This document shows positions 49,902 to 58,538 of a stretch of DNA of 64,000 nucleotides, in pieces (position 1 is the first letter of the stretch; the number at the start of each line of letters is the position of its first letter). Both the position numbers and the translations under genes were made by a program. The notes beneath the pieces are model-generated. The model saw only the letters and a program-made list of their open reading frames with translations. It was not told where the DNA came from and searched no databases. This DNA comes from DATEPR01 sp036491115 (GTDB taxonomy: Bacteria > Actinomycetota > Actinomycetes > Mycobacteriales > Pseudonocardiaceae), in NCBI GenBank assembly GCA_036491115.1, contig DASXCQ010000097.1, forward strand, positions 124,001 through 188,000, given 5' to 3'.

Positions 49902-50522
49902 TCAGTTGGCCGTGAGGATGTCCGCCAGGGTGTGCGCGCCGACAGTGGCGTCGCGGTCGACGTGCGCCGGGATGCCCGGGACGTTGCCCTTGTCGGAGTG
50001 CTGGTGCAGCACCAGTTTGGGATGGCTCCAGCCGGGCTTGCCCGGATCACCGTTGAAGCGGGCGATCCACAGCCGCACGTGGTCGTCGGCCCACTCGTCC
50101 GGGTGCAGGACGTTGCGCCACGTGTCCAGGTTGGCGTACACGAGCACCCGGTGCACCCCGGTCCGCTTGCGCAGCCGCTGGATGAAGTCCCCGACGAACG
50201 TGTTCGGCTGGTGGTGCAGCAGGCCCGAGTGCTCCACGTCCAGCATGGGCGCGAGCGAGTCGGGCCGCAACAGGTCGTGGGAGTTGAGGCTCGCGCTGAA
50301 CTTCTCCACTTGCGTCTCCACGTCGGCGTTGCGCGCGAAGTGGTAACCGCCGACGTGGATGCCCGCCCCTCGGGCACCCGTCACGTGGCCGGTGGCCGCC
50401 GGGTCGGTGAAGTTCGTGGAGTCGGTCAGCTTGACGCCGACGAACGAGATGTTGTTGCCACGCACGGCGTGCCAGTCGTTGACCTTGTTGTGGTGGCTGA
50501 CGTCGATGCCGAAGATGGTCAT
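49902..50522 (-). CDS. GH25 family lysozyme without signal peptide
   Basis: 206 residues. Glycoside hydrolase 25 muramidase: GIDVSHHN at the start (Asp7), VGVKLTDSTNFTDP, GGYHFAR, and catalytic DVE in MLDVEHSG (Asp95, Glu97), then VYANLDTW and WIARFN. No signal peptide, no wall-binding repeat, so it would need lysis, a holin or membrane damage to reach the wall. It starts 4 bases after the membrane protein stop and is the last gene of the CHAT operon. Confidence 0.87.
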   Translation of the reverse strand: MTIFGIDVSHHNKVNDWHAVRGNNISFVGVKLTDSTNFTDPAATGHVTGARGAGIHVGGYHFARNADVETQVEKFSASLNSHDLLRPDSLAPMLDVEHSGLLHHQPNTFVGDFIQRLRKRTGVHRVLVYANLDTWRNVLHPDEWADDHVRLWIARFNGDPGKPGWSHPKLVLHQHSDKGNVPGIPAHVDRDATVGAHTLADILTAN

Positions 50523-50526
50523 GGTG

Positions 50527-51153
50527 TCATCTGCCCTTCCCGATCCTGATGGTTGTCGTGGTGGGTACACACGTCGCCGGTTGGACGGCGACCGTCTGGG
50601 TCACACAGCGCGGCGGCGGCCGCTTCGCGGGAGCGCCCCGGTGGGTGGTGAGCAGGAAGATCACCACCGCGACCACGGCGACGCACGCGGCCGCCACCGG
50701 CAGTACCCGGCGGGCCGGGGGCCGCGCGGCCGCCGGGATGCGCGCCACCGTGGACTGCGCCGGGAACGGTGGTGCCGACTCGACGGTGAAGCCGTCCTCG
50801 TCCCGCAGGAACCGGTCGAACGTCGTCAACGCGGCTGTCCTCGCCGCTTCCAGATCCATTTCGGACGGTCGGGAGATCGTGCCCGCGCAGGCGAATCCGG
50901 CCAGCAGCCGCAGCGGCCTGCTGTGTTCGTCATGGATGCCGGTCGGGCGGTCGCACCAGACGATGCCGATGTCGCCCTGCTCGCGTCGGACGGTCTTGAC
51001 GCGGAACGGCGTGCCGTCGGGCAGCGGTCCCGCCACCTCCTCCAGGAAGCCGTAGTCCCTGCCTGCCACCAGGAAGTCCGGCGCCAGCAATACCGAATAG
51101 CCCCGGGTCCGCCCTCGGGCGATGAGGAAGGGCCAGCCCTGCGTGGTGTCCAT
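50527..51153 (-). CDS. Single-pass membrane protein of the GTPase operon
   Basis: 208 residues. N-terminal soluble part, mainly beta (GWPFLIARGRTRGYSVLLAPDFL, FRVKTVRREQGDIGIVWCDRP), an acidic helix (100-118), membrane helix at about 150-169, and a short Thr/Pro-rich tail with two Cys. N-in, C-out is expected. Not recognised. ATG 51153 is 1 base after the GTPase stop, so coupled. May link GTPase state to the envelope. Confidence 0.75.
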   Translation of the reverse strand: MDTTQGWPFLIARGRTRGYSVLLAPDFLVAGRDYGFLEEVAGPLPDGTPFRVKTVRREQGDIGIVWCDRPTGIHDEHSRPLRLLAGFACAGTISRPSEMDLEAARTAALTTFDRFLRDEDGFTVESAPPFPAQSTVARIPAAARPPARRVLPVAAACVAVVAVVIFLLTTHRGAPAKRPPPRCVTQTVAVQPATCVPTTTTIRIGKGR

Positions 51154-51154
51154 G

Positions 51155-52420
51155 TCAGTCGACACCTCCCAGCCGGGACGCGGGCAGCCGTGCCTCCAGC
51201 AGGCTGACCTGGTGCCGCAGACCGTGCAGGACCCTGCGGCGCAACTGGATGGCCTCGTCGGCGGCGCGCTCGGCGGCGTCCATCGCGGCGATCCGGCGAT
51301 GGTCGTGCTGGCCGACCGGCGGGTAGGAGTCCAGGAACAGCGCCAGTCCGGCGTCGGCCAGCCAGCCGGCGCCCATGGTGGACAGCAGTACCTTTCCGGT
51401 GCGCTGGGCGGCGAACACGCCGACCGCGAGCAACGCCTCGGCCGGCCGCAGCCGCGCCCTGCGCTGCGCCTCCGCGATGACCGCCGCCCTGGTCTCGCGG
51501 TCCAGCATCATCTCCACCTGCTGCAGCACGTCGGGCACGACGGCGCACAGCGGCAGATCGACGTGACCGGGCCGGTACTCGCCGTTCGGCTTCTTGCGCA
51601 CCATGCCCTCGCGCAGCGTCGCGAAATCGTGGCCCACCGCCGTCACCGGGATGAGCCGGATGATCCGCCGGGCCGAGTGGATCCGGACCAGGTCGGCGAA
51701 GCCGTCGACACTCATCAGGACGTTCCGCACGATGTGCAGGCGGGTGTTCTCGTCGTCGTGCAGCTCGTCCAGCAGATCCCACTTCGTGATGACGAAGGCG
51801 ATCGGCGTCCGTGCGGCCAGCATCGAGTTGATCATCGAGTCGAGGGTGGTCTGCAGGATGAACCGTGCCCTGGCGTCCCGCTGGTAAGCCTGGAGCACGC
51901 GCATGCCGTCGATGATGCCGATCAGCGCGTCGGCCTGCCGGATGGCGTCGGCGAGCGACGCCTGCTGCGTCAAGCCGGGCGCTTCCGGGTCGGTGAGCAG
52001 TTCACCCGGGTATTCCAGGTAGCCGATCCGCGCCACCGGCACCGCGGCCTCCCGGGTGTGCGCCATGACGCTGAACTCGAACTCGCGCATCTCGCTGCGT
52101 GAGGTGCCGGCTGGCCAGTCCCGGCCGGTGTCGGACACCTGCTCGTACCACCGGTTCAGCTCGACGAGCTGGTCCTGCGGCACGGTGACGTAGTAGCCGC
52201 GGTCCCTCGGGATGTGCAGCCGCCGGTACATGCTGGTCAGCAGCAGGGTCTTGCCGGAACCCTGCAGGCCGAGCGTGACCACCCGGAACGTCGGCACGGC
52301 CGAGGCGGTCGTGGGGTCGGGGCGTGTCCGGTCCGCGGCGCCCCGTCTGCGGCGGAGGTAGGCCGACAGCAGGTAGCCCACGAGGACCAGGACCACCGTG
52401 ATGCCGATTTCGATCGTCAT
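51155..52420 (-). CDS. Membrane-anchored P-loop GTPase (DO-GTPase-like)
   Basis: 421 residues. N-terminal membrane helix (4-22), basic stretch, then a GTPase domain: Walker A/G1 GLQGSGKT (51-58), G3-like IGYLEYPGE (Asp replaced, ExxG-like), G4 TKWD (212-215), strand VRIHSARRIIRLIPVTAVGHD. This resembles the double-GTPase-type TRAFAC proteins predicted in NTP-dependent conflict systems. C-terminal helical part with a semi-hydrophobic stretch at 355-385. ATG 52420 is 40 bases after the CHAT stop. Confidence 0.78.
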   Translation of the reverse strand: MTIEIGITVVLVLVGYLLSAYLRRRRGAADRTRPDPTTASAVPTFRVVTLGLQGSGKTLLLTSMYRRLHIPRDRGYYVTVPQDQLVELNRWYEQVSDTGRDWPAGTSRSEMREFEFSVMAHTREAAVPVARIGYLEYPGELLTDPEAPGLTQQASLADAIRQADALIGIIDGMRVLQAYQRDARARFILQTTLDSMINSMLAARTPIAFVITKWDLLDELHDDENTRLHIVRNVLMSVDGFADLVRIHSARRIIRLIPVTAVGHDFATLREGMVRKKPNGEYRPGHVDLPLCAVVPDVLQQVEMMLDRETRAAVIAEAQRRARLRPAEALLAVGVFAAQRTGKVLLSTMGAGWLADAGLALFLDSYPPVGQHDHRRIAAMDAAERAADEAIQLRRRVLHGLRHQVSLLEARLPASRLGGVD

Positions 52421-52460
52421 GCCCTGCGGACGGGCGGGTGAGCGCGTTGATACAACCGGC

Positions 52461-55022
52461 TCAACGGCCGAGGCAGACGAACCCCGCCGCTGCCGCCACC
52501 GCGGCCAGATCGTCGGCCGGCACCTCGCGCTGGGCGGCGGCCAGCGCGTCGGCCGGGCACAGACCCCGCGCCAGCGCACGGTGTAACGCCACCATCAGCG
52601 GTGCCGTCTCCGCGTCCGGCACCGGAACCACGGACGCCACCAGCGACGCCGTGCCCCGCCCGAGGAACGTCACGCCCAACCCGAGCAGCTCGTCACCGGC
52701 CAGCACCACCGACCGTCCGCTGTCGCACGCCGCCAGCACCACCGTGTCCGGCAGGCGCGGCAGGCGCTCCAGGTCGTAGCCGACGAGTGGTCCGTCCGCC
52801 AGCAGCAGGCTGGAGAACAGCGGGTTCTGCGCGGACAGCGTGCCGTGCGCGGCCAGATGCGCCAGGCGGGCATCCGCGAGCCCGTCGAGCACCGCCGTCG
52901 CCGTGGCGTCCGGCATCGGCGTGGTGCCGTGGATCGAGGCGACCTCGGTGGCCTCGTCGGCCCCGCCGGCGAGCCCCGGTCCCGCCGCGACCAGGACACC
53001 GCCGGTCGCCACCGGCGTGCGGGTCGCGGCCTCGTGCCACGACGTGGCCGACGGTGCCACCGACACCGGCCGGCCCGCACACGAGGGCAGGATCGACCAC
53101 GGCAGGCTGTGCAGCGCTCCGGTCGGCAGGACCACCAGCGGCCGGTCCCCGGTCTCCGGCAGCGGCCGCAGCAGTAGTTCGTCCAGGCCCGCGGCCGTCG
53201 CACGCAGGAGTGCGGACGCCGCGGCCTTCGATTCGGCGCGGACGCCGGACCGGGCCATCCGGTGCAACGCGAACGGCAGGCGGTCCATCAGCGTGGTCAC
53301 GTCCGTCGCCGGGCCCAGCGGGCGCCAGCGCAACCGGCCGCCGGCCAGCGTCAGCGCGTGCAGCACGCCGTCCCACTGCACGTACTGCACCAGTGCCCGG
53401 CCGGCCAGCGCCGCCCGCAACGCGGTCAGCGACACCGGGTCGGTGCGGCCCGTTCCGGTGCCGTCGCCGTGGATCCGGCAGTGGTCGCGGACCTGGCGCT
53501 CCAGGGCGGCCAGCCGGGCAGGCGGACCGTGTGCCGCCTGCCTGACCCGCACCAGCAGTTCGGCCAGTACCGGATCGTCGGGCGGGTGGACCGGGCGGAA
53601 CAGCAGGGTGCGCGCCCGGCCGCGCTCGGCCCACTCGAAGATCGACGCGGCCCGGCCCGTCCGCACCGCCGTGCGCAGGCCGAGCTCGGTCAGGTCGCGG
53701 CGATGCGCCGCGGAGTGCACCCGCAGGTCGGTCGCGCCGAGTGCCGCCGCGTGCTCGTCCAGGATGCGCAGGCCGGCCTTCGCCGCCGCGCCCGCGCCAT
53801 GGCCGTCACCGGCGTCGGACCGCCGCAGCGCCTCGGCGTACCAGGCCCTGGCCCGCAGTGCCGCCGGACCGCCGCGCCGGGCCGCGCTCGCCTCCCGCAG
53901 GTAGGCGCCTGCGGTGTCGCGTTGGCCGCGCAGTCCGGCCAGGCGGGCAGCGGCCAGCCGGGCCTCCAGTGCGGCCGCCGGCCAGCCGTGCTCGCCCAGC
54001 AGGTCCGCGACGGCCCGCACACGTCGGATGCCGACGCCCGCCGTGTCGCCGGACTCCAGCCGGGCGCGCAGCGCGACGAGTTCGGCCAGTTCGGTCCACC
54101 CCGGCCTGCGCTGCCGGCGGAACTCCCGCGCGGCCAGGCTCGCCTCGTGCCGGGCGCCGGGCAGGTCACCCTCCAGGAACGCGGCCTGCGCCAGCAGCAG
54201 CCGCATCTCGGGCACCTTGAGCTGCCGGTGTTCCCTGCGGAACGCCACGACGGCCCGCTGCGCGGCGTCCCGCGCCTCGGTCACCAGGCCGACCGACAGC
54301 AGCAGGTCACCCCGATCCTGCAACACCGGTGCCACCTGGCCGCGGTGCGCGCCGATGATCCGTTCCGCGCGGTCCAGGTGCGCCAGCGCCGAGGGCACGT
54401 CACCGCGCAGCGACTCGGCGAAGCCCAGGTTCTCCGCGATGATCCCGACGACCAGATCGCGGCCCAGGCTCCTGGCCAGCCGGTCGGCCTCGGTGAGATC
54501 GGCGACGGCCGCGTCGAACTCGTGCCGCTCCGCGTGCAGGATGCCCCGGTTCACCAGCGCCTTCTGCAGGTTCAGCGGGTCGTCGGCGGCCCGCAGCAGC
54601 GGCACCACGGCCTCGTACTCGGCGAACGCGTCGGCCAGCCGGCCTGCCTGGTAGAGGATCACCGCCCGCTGGGCTCTGGCCACGGTGGCACCGTCGAGAA
54701 TGGTCACCGCGGTGTCCACCTCGCGCACGGCGGCCGCCAGCCTGCCGCGTTGCACCATCGCGAACGCCAGTTTCATCCGCGCGCCCGCCACCACGTCCCA
54801 GGTGCCGGCCCGCTCGCCGTACTCCGCGGCCCGCCGCAGGTGCCGGATGGCGGCGTCCACCTCGGCGCACTGCATCAGGGAGTGGCCGAACGCCTGCTCG
54901 GCGAGCGCGGTGGCGGCCGGGTCGTCCTCTCGGCGGGCCACCCGCACCGCGTCCTGCGCGGCGTGCCGTGCTCGGCCGGGATCGAGGTCGACCAGCCGCA
55001 CGGCCTCCCGGGCCGCGGTCAT
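52461..55022 (-). CDS. TPR-CHAT caspase-like protease
   Basis: 853 residues. Residues 1-470: about ten TPR-like helix pairs (AEQAFGHSLMQCAEVDAAIRHLRRAAEYGERAG, repeated pattern). Residues 540-853: CHAT domain, with HLAAHG (catalytic His726) and VVLAACDSGRS (catalytic Cys766) preserved, and LLADGPLVGYDL between. Such proteins are cysteine peptidases kept inactive by the TPR part until a signal binds. ATG 55022 preferred over TTG 55049. First gene of a CHAT-GTPase-membrane-lysozyme operon. Confidence 0.9.
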   Translation of the reverse strand: MTAAREAVRLVDLDPGRARHAAQDAVRVARREDDPAATALAEQAFGHSLMQCAEVDAAIRHLRRAAEYGERAGTWDVVAGARMKLAFAMVQRGRLAAAVREVDTAVTILDGATVARAQRAVILYQAGRLADAFAEYEAVVPLLRAADDPLNLQKALVNRGILHAERHEFDAAVADLTEADRLARSLGRDLVVGIIAENLGFAESLRGDVPSALAHLDRAERIIGAHRGQVAPVLQDRGDLLLSVGLVTEARDAAQRAVVAFRREHRQLKVPEMRLLLAQAAFLEGDLPGARHEASLAAREFRRQRRPGWTELAELVALRARLESGDTAGVGIRRVRAVADLLGEHGWPAAALEARLAAARLAGLRGQRDTAGAYLREASAARRGGPAALRARAWYAEALRRSDAGDGHGAGAAAKAGLRILDEHAAALGATDLRVHSAAHRRDLTELGLRTAVRTGRAASIFEWAERGRARTLLFRPVHPPDDPVLAELLVRVRQAAHGPPARLAALERQVRDHCRIHGDGTGTGRTDPVSLTALRAALAGRALVQYVQWDGVLHALTLAGGRLRWRPLGPATDVTTLMDRLPFALHRMARSGVRAESKAAASALLRATAAGLDELLLRPLPETGDRPLVVLPTGALHSLPWSILPSCAGRPVSVAPSATSWHEAATRTPVATGGVLVAAGPGLAGGADEATEVASIHGTTPMPDATATAVLDGLADARLAHLAAHGTLSAQNPLFSSLLLADGPLVGYDLERLPRLPDTVVLAACDSGRSVVLAGDELLGLGVTFLGRGTASLVASVVPVPDAETAPLMVALHRALARGLCPADALAAAQREVPADDLAAVAAAAGFVCLGR

Positions 55023-55157
55023 GGCTCTACCAGGCACCACGGCAAACAATGCCCATGCAACGTCCGGTCATGTCAACTCGATTCCCCATTCGGGGGTATC
55101 AGACCGGCGGGCGCGCCCGTCCGCGGTAAGGACAGCCCACCGACCACGGAGCGCGCC
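55023..55157. promoter_or_regulatory. Divergent control region of the CHAT/subtilase locus
   Basis: 135 bases between the start codons of CHAT and S8 genes. It holds an inverted repeat CCCC-ATTC-GGGG with matching outer bases (55080-55100) in an AT-richer patch, the best candidate site for a shared regulator or sigma factor. CGGAG at 55146-55150 serves the S8 gene. Confidence 0.45.
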
Positions 55158-56342
55158 ATGACGGTCCCGACACCAGACACCGACTCTCCCTTCGTTCTCA
55201 CGGCCACCGACCTGCCCTTCGACTTCCAGCCGGACCAACTCGTCGTCCACCTGCCCTACCTGGACCTGGTGGTCAAGGAGTTGCACGATCTCGGCGTCCG
55301 GCCCGCCTGCCCGGCGGAACAGGACGAGCGGCTCGGCCTCGCTCTGCTCACCCTCATCCAGTCGACCGGCGGGGCGAAGATCACCGACCTCGACCCGCTG
55401 ATCGCCCAACTGCGCGCGTCCTGCGCGGGCCACTACGGTGGCTGGATGCCGCTGGTGGGCAAGAACCGCCAGGTGAAGAGCGTCTTCGGCCTACCGCAAC
55501 CGAAATCGCACGCCCTGGACGACCTCGCGATGGCGGACGGCCCGCTCCCCGTCTGCTCGACGCCCGAGGACGGCCGAGGGGTACGGATCGGGGTATTGGA
55601 CACGAAGGTGATCCGGCATCCCGACCTGTTCGGCAGGTTCATGGCGGACCCGGCGTCGATCCACGAACCCTGGACCGGACCGATCGGGCTGCGGGCGCCC
55701 CATGCCACCTTCGTGACGTCGGTGATCGTCGGCCGCGCGCAGGGCGCCGTCGTCGAGGTCACCGGCGTGCTGGACGACGACGGCCTGGGCACCGCGTGGG
55801 ACACGGTGCAGAAGATGATGCTGTGCGCCGACGCGGGCGTGGACATCCTCAACCTGTCCCTGGGCTGCCGCACCTCGGACGGACTCCCGCCGCTGCTGAT
55901 GGCCAGGGCGGCCGAGCTGCTCAGCCAGCGGATGGTCCTGGTGGCCGCGGCCGGCAACCACAACAGGTCGGCGACGCCGACCGCGCCGACGTGGCCCGCC
56001 GCCCTGCCCGACGTGGTGGCCGTCGGCGCACTCGACCCGAACGGCAAGCCGTCCGACTTCAGCCCCCGGCTGCCGTGGGTCACCTGCAGCGCACCGGGCC
56101 GCGAGGTGATCGGCGCGTACGCCGAGGGGAAGGTGACGATGCTGGACAACACGACGGACGTCTTCAGCGGCTACGCATCGTGGAGCGGCACGTCGTTCGC
56201 GGCGGCCACGGTCAGCGGAGCCATCGCGGCTCGCACCGTGCCGGGCAAGGTGAGCGCGCGGGAGGCACTGCGGGCCCTGCTGGCCGAACCGGACGGTGTG
56301 GTGCGGCCGGGAGTCCCGGGTGATGATGTGGGACGTGCGTGA
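55158..56342 (+). CDS. S8 family serine peptidase (subtilase), cytoplasmic
   Basis: 394 residues. About 135-residue N-terminal helical domain, no signal peptide, then a subtilisin fold: Asp148 in IGVLDTKV, His182 in APHATFVTSVI (HGTH is replaced by HATF), oxyanion Asn in AAAGNHN, and Ser346 in SGTSFAAATVSG. It should be active inside the cell. CGGAG 6 bases before ATG 55158. Overlaps the sigma gene by 20 bases. Substrate unknown; other parts of this locus are candidates. Confidence 0.88.
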   Translation: MTVPTPDTDSPFVLTATDLPFDFQPDQLVVHLPYLDLVVKELHDLGVRPACPAEQDERLGLALLTLIQSTGGAKITDLDPLIAQLRASCAGHYGGWMPLVGKNRQVKSVFGLPQPKSHALDDLAMADGPLPVCSTPEDGRGVRIGVLDTKVIRHPDLFGRFMADPASIHEPWTGPIGLRAPHATFVTSVIVGRAQGAVVEVTGVLDDDGLGTAWDTVQKMMLCADAGVDILNLSLGCRTSDGLPPLLMARAAELLSQRMVLVAAAGNHNRSATPTAPTWPAALPDVVAVGALDPNGKPSDFSPRLPWVTCSAPGREVIGAYAEGKVTMLDNTTDVFSGYASWSGTSFAAATVSGAIAARTVPGKVSAREALRALLAEPDGVVRPGVPGDDVGRA

Positions 56343-56910
56343 CGACCCTGTCGTGGTGGCGCTGGTAGCCCGGGCCGGGGCAGGCGACCGCGAGGCCTGG
56401 CACGAGATCGTCGAGCGGTACGCGCCGCTGGTGTGGTCGGTGTGCGCGCGGCACCGGTTGACGGCGGCCGACGCGGACGATGTCGGCGCGATGGTGTGGC
56501 TGCGACTGGTGGAGCGGCTGGACTCCCTCCGGGACCCGGCCGCTCTGCCCGGGTGGCTCGCCACCACCACGCACCACGAGTGCGTGAACCTGCTGCGCGT
56601 GCGCGACCGGTACGCCGACCACTCCACCGACGATGACGACCCGCCCGACCCCGGGCCCACGTCCGACGAGTGGTTGCTCACCCAGGAGCGGCACATCGCG
56701 CTGCGCGGCGCGTTCGCCGAGCTGTCCGACCACTGCCGGCGGCTGCTGTCACTGCTGTTCAGCGACCCGCCGACGCCCTACGGCACGATCAGCGCCACAC
56801 TGGGCCTGCCGATCGGCGGCATCGGCCCGAACCGCCAGCGCTGCCTGGACAAACTGCGCCGAACCGGCCCGATGGCCGCGCTGCTCGACACGTCGAGGGA
56901 AGGGCGGTGA
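56323..56910 (+). CDS. ECF-type RNA polymerase sigma factor
   Basis: 195 residues. Region 2: ALVARAGAGDREAWHEIVERYAPLVWSVCARHRLTAADADDV; region 4: FAELSDHCRRLLSLLFSDPPTPYGTISATLGLPIGGIGPNRQRCLDKLR. ATG 56323 has GGGAG 9 bases upstream within the S8 3' end. Its stop abuts the next ATG. Within the locus it probably drives transcription of the two operons. Confidence 0.87.
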   Translation: MMWDVRDDPVVVALVARAGAGDREAWHEIVERYAPLVWSVCARHRLTAADADDVGAMVWLRLVERLDSLRDPAALPGWLATTTHHECVNLLRVRDRYADHSTDDDDPPDPGPTSDEWLLTQERHIALRGAFAELSDHCRRLLSLLFSDPPTPYGTISATLGLPIGGIGPNRQRCLDKLRRTGPMAALLDTSREGR

Positions 56911-57357
56911 ATGCTCGTGGACCACGACGACGATCCCCTCCTGGCCGCACTCGGCGCGGCACTGCGTTCCCGGCAGGCGGTGCCCGACAGGTTCGTCGAA
57001 CTCGGCAAGGCGGCATTCACCTTCCGCGACACGGTCGCGTCACTCGCCGCTCTGACCCAGGACTCGACGGCGCCGGCGGGCACGCGGGCCGCCGAACGGG
57101 CGGCGCTGCGCTCACTGACGTTCGTGGCGGGCGACACCGCGATCGAGGTGGAGGTGACGCCGACGGCCCTCGTCGGCCAGGTGGTGCCACCCCGAGCCGG
57201 CCACATCGAGGTGCTGACCCCCACCGGCCCGTTCGCCGAGACCGATGTGGATGATGTCGGCTGGTTCAGCATCCAACCGCCGCCCACCGGCCCGACCCGC
57301 CTGCACCTGCGCACGGCCGACGGAACGGCGATCAGTACCGAGTGGACAACGCTCTAG
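56911..57357 (+). CDS. Sigma-partner protein (helical head, beta-sandwich tail)
   Basis: 148 residues: acidic helical N-terminus (LLAALGAALRSRQAVPDRFVELGKAAFTFRD), middle beta strands (RSLTFVAGDTAIEVEVTPTALVGQVVPPRAGHIEVLT) and a carboxypeptidase-regulatory-like end (GWFSIQPPPTGPTRLHLR). No membrane helix. It follows the sigma stop with no gap, as an anti-sigma protein would. Found, as I recall, next to similar sigma/CHAT genes in actinobacteria. 3' end overlaps the kinase-like gene by 4 bases. Confidence 0.7.
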   Translation: MLVDHDDDPLLAALGAALRSRQAVPDRFVELGKAAFTFRDTVASLAALTQDSTAPAGTRAAERAALRSLTFVAGDTAIEVEVTPTALVGQVVPPRAGHIEVLTPTGPFAETDVDDVGWFSIQPPPTGPTRLHLRTADGTAISTEWTTL

Positions 57358-57833
57358 CGCGGCGGGCCGGCGAGCGCTGCCAGGCGGGCCACGACGTCGG
57401 ACAGCGGCTGCCGGGTGTCGATCTCGACCGTCGCCGACGACCGCAGCAACGGTTCGATCCGCCCGGTGTCCGCCACGATCCGCGCACGTTCCGCCCCGGT
57501 CCTGCCGAAGTCGTTCGTGTCGCGGCCCGCGATCCGTTCGAGCAGGACCGGCAACGGCGCGCTGAGCAGGACGATCTGATCGAACCTGGGGTAGAACGTT
57601 CGTTGGTTCCACACCGTGCCGGCGATGAACAGCGGCTCGCTCGATCGTTCGTGTTCGGTGAGCAGCGCGTCGACCCGGTCCGCACGCCACCCGCGCTCCG
57701 CCGGTGGCGTTGCGTCGATCCAGTCCCCGTAGTCGGTGTCCACCACGCGGTAGCCCTGTTGTGCCAGCAGGTTCAGGACCGTCGACTTCCCGGCACCGGA
57801 CATGCCCGTCACCAGGATCACCACGTGCTCCAT
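57354..57833 (-). CDS. P-loop nucleotide kinase-like protein
   Basis: 159 residues with Walker A GMSGAGKST (residues 10-18), then VVDTDYGDWID, a Walker B-like QIVLLSAPLPVLLERI and a lid-like GRDTNDFGRT. Adenylate/shikimate-kinase type. Substrate unknown. ATG 57833. Confidence 0.85.
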   Translation of the reverse strand: MEHVVILVTGMSGAGKSTVLNLLAQQGYRVVDTDYGDWIDATPPAERGWRADRVDALLTEHERSSEPLFIAGTVWNQRTFYPRFDQIVLLSAPLPVLLERIAGRDTNDFGRTGAERARIVADTGRIEPLLRSSATVEIDTRQPLSDVVARLAALAGPPR

Positions 57834-57843
57834 CGTAGGAGGG

Positions 57844-58407
57844 TCAGTTGCCCGGTGGGTTGCCGTTGCCGAAGCCGCCGCCGGGACCTGGGTTGCCGCC
57901 CCGGGCGTGGGTGTCGACCGTCGTGTCCTCGATGGTGGCGGCCGTTGCCGTCCGGCCGCTGAGCCTGGCCACCAGGGTGACCGTGTTGCCCTTGGCCACC
58001 TTGCTGATCGTGTCGGCGCCCCGGTCCACCGTGCTCCCGGAGTTGACCACGTAGGTCTGCGTGTAGCCGTCCTTCGACTTGACGGTGATCGCCGTGGTCG
58101 ACACCGCCGTCACCGCGCCGGTCTGGAGGCGTTCGGTGGTGTAGGTGTTGCCGTTCGCCACGACGAGGTCGCCGTGCAACGCGTTCGCCAGGCCGAGGCC
58201 CGTGCCAGGGCCACCACCGCCGAATCCGCCGCCACCCGGACCGCCGCCGGTCGTGGCGTTGGCCGGGCTGCCGGTCGTCGCCGCCACCACCGCTGTCGTG
58301 CCGCCCGCCACCAGTACCACGGCCACGACCGCGGAGACGACGATCCGCTTGGTCGACCACGGTGTGCGTGCCTGCTCGGGTGCGGGGCTACCCCATGTGT
58401 TGGTCAT
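57844..58407 (-). CDS. Membrane-anchored Gly-rich protein, DUF5666-like
   Basis: 187 residues. Cytoplasmic N-terminus (TNTWGSPAPEQARTPWSTKR), one membrane helix (about 21-44), a Gly-rich linker, then a beta-rich outer domain (ITVKSKDGYTQTYVVN, VTLVARLSG) and a Gly-rich end. Divergent from the response-regulator gene at 58539 and perhaps regulated by it. Role unknown. Confidence 0.75.
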   Translation of the reverse strand: MTNTWGSPAPEQARTPWSTKRIVVSAVVAVVLVAGGTTAVVAATTGSPANATTGGGPGGGGFGGGGPGTGLGLANALHGDLVVANGNTYTTERLQTGAVTAVSTTAITVKSKDGYTQTYVVNSGSTVDRGADTISKVAKGNTVTLVARLSGRTATAATIEDTTVDTHARGGNPGPGGGFGNGNPPGN

Positions 58408-58538
58408 GGGTCCACTGTCGAGTCACTCGCTGTGCGGCGCCTGTGACACCAATGGGCGACGGCTGTGCGGTGAGCGCACAGCCGACGCACAGGGAAGACT
58501 CAGCAGGAGCACATGAACCTCACCGACGATGGGACACC

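Noticed and set aside
53262..55157. Long upstream extension of the subtilase frame
   Set aside because: It runs antisense through the CHAT gene; the subtilase has a good ribosome site at ATG 55158.
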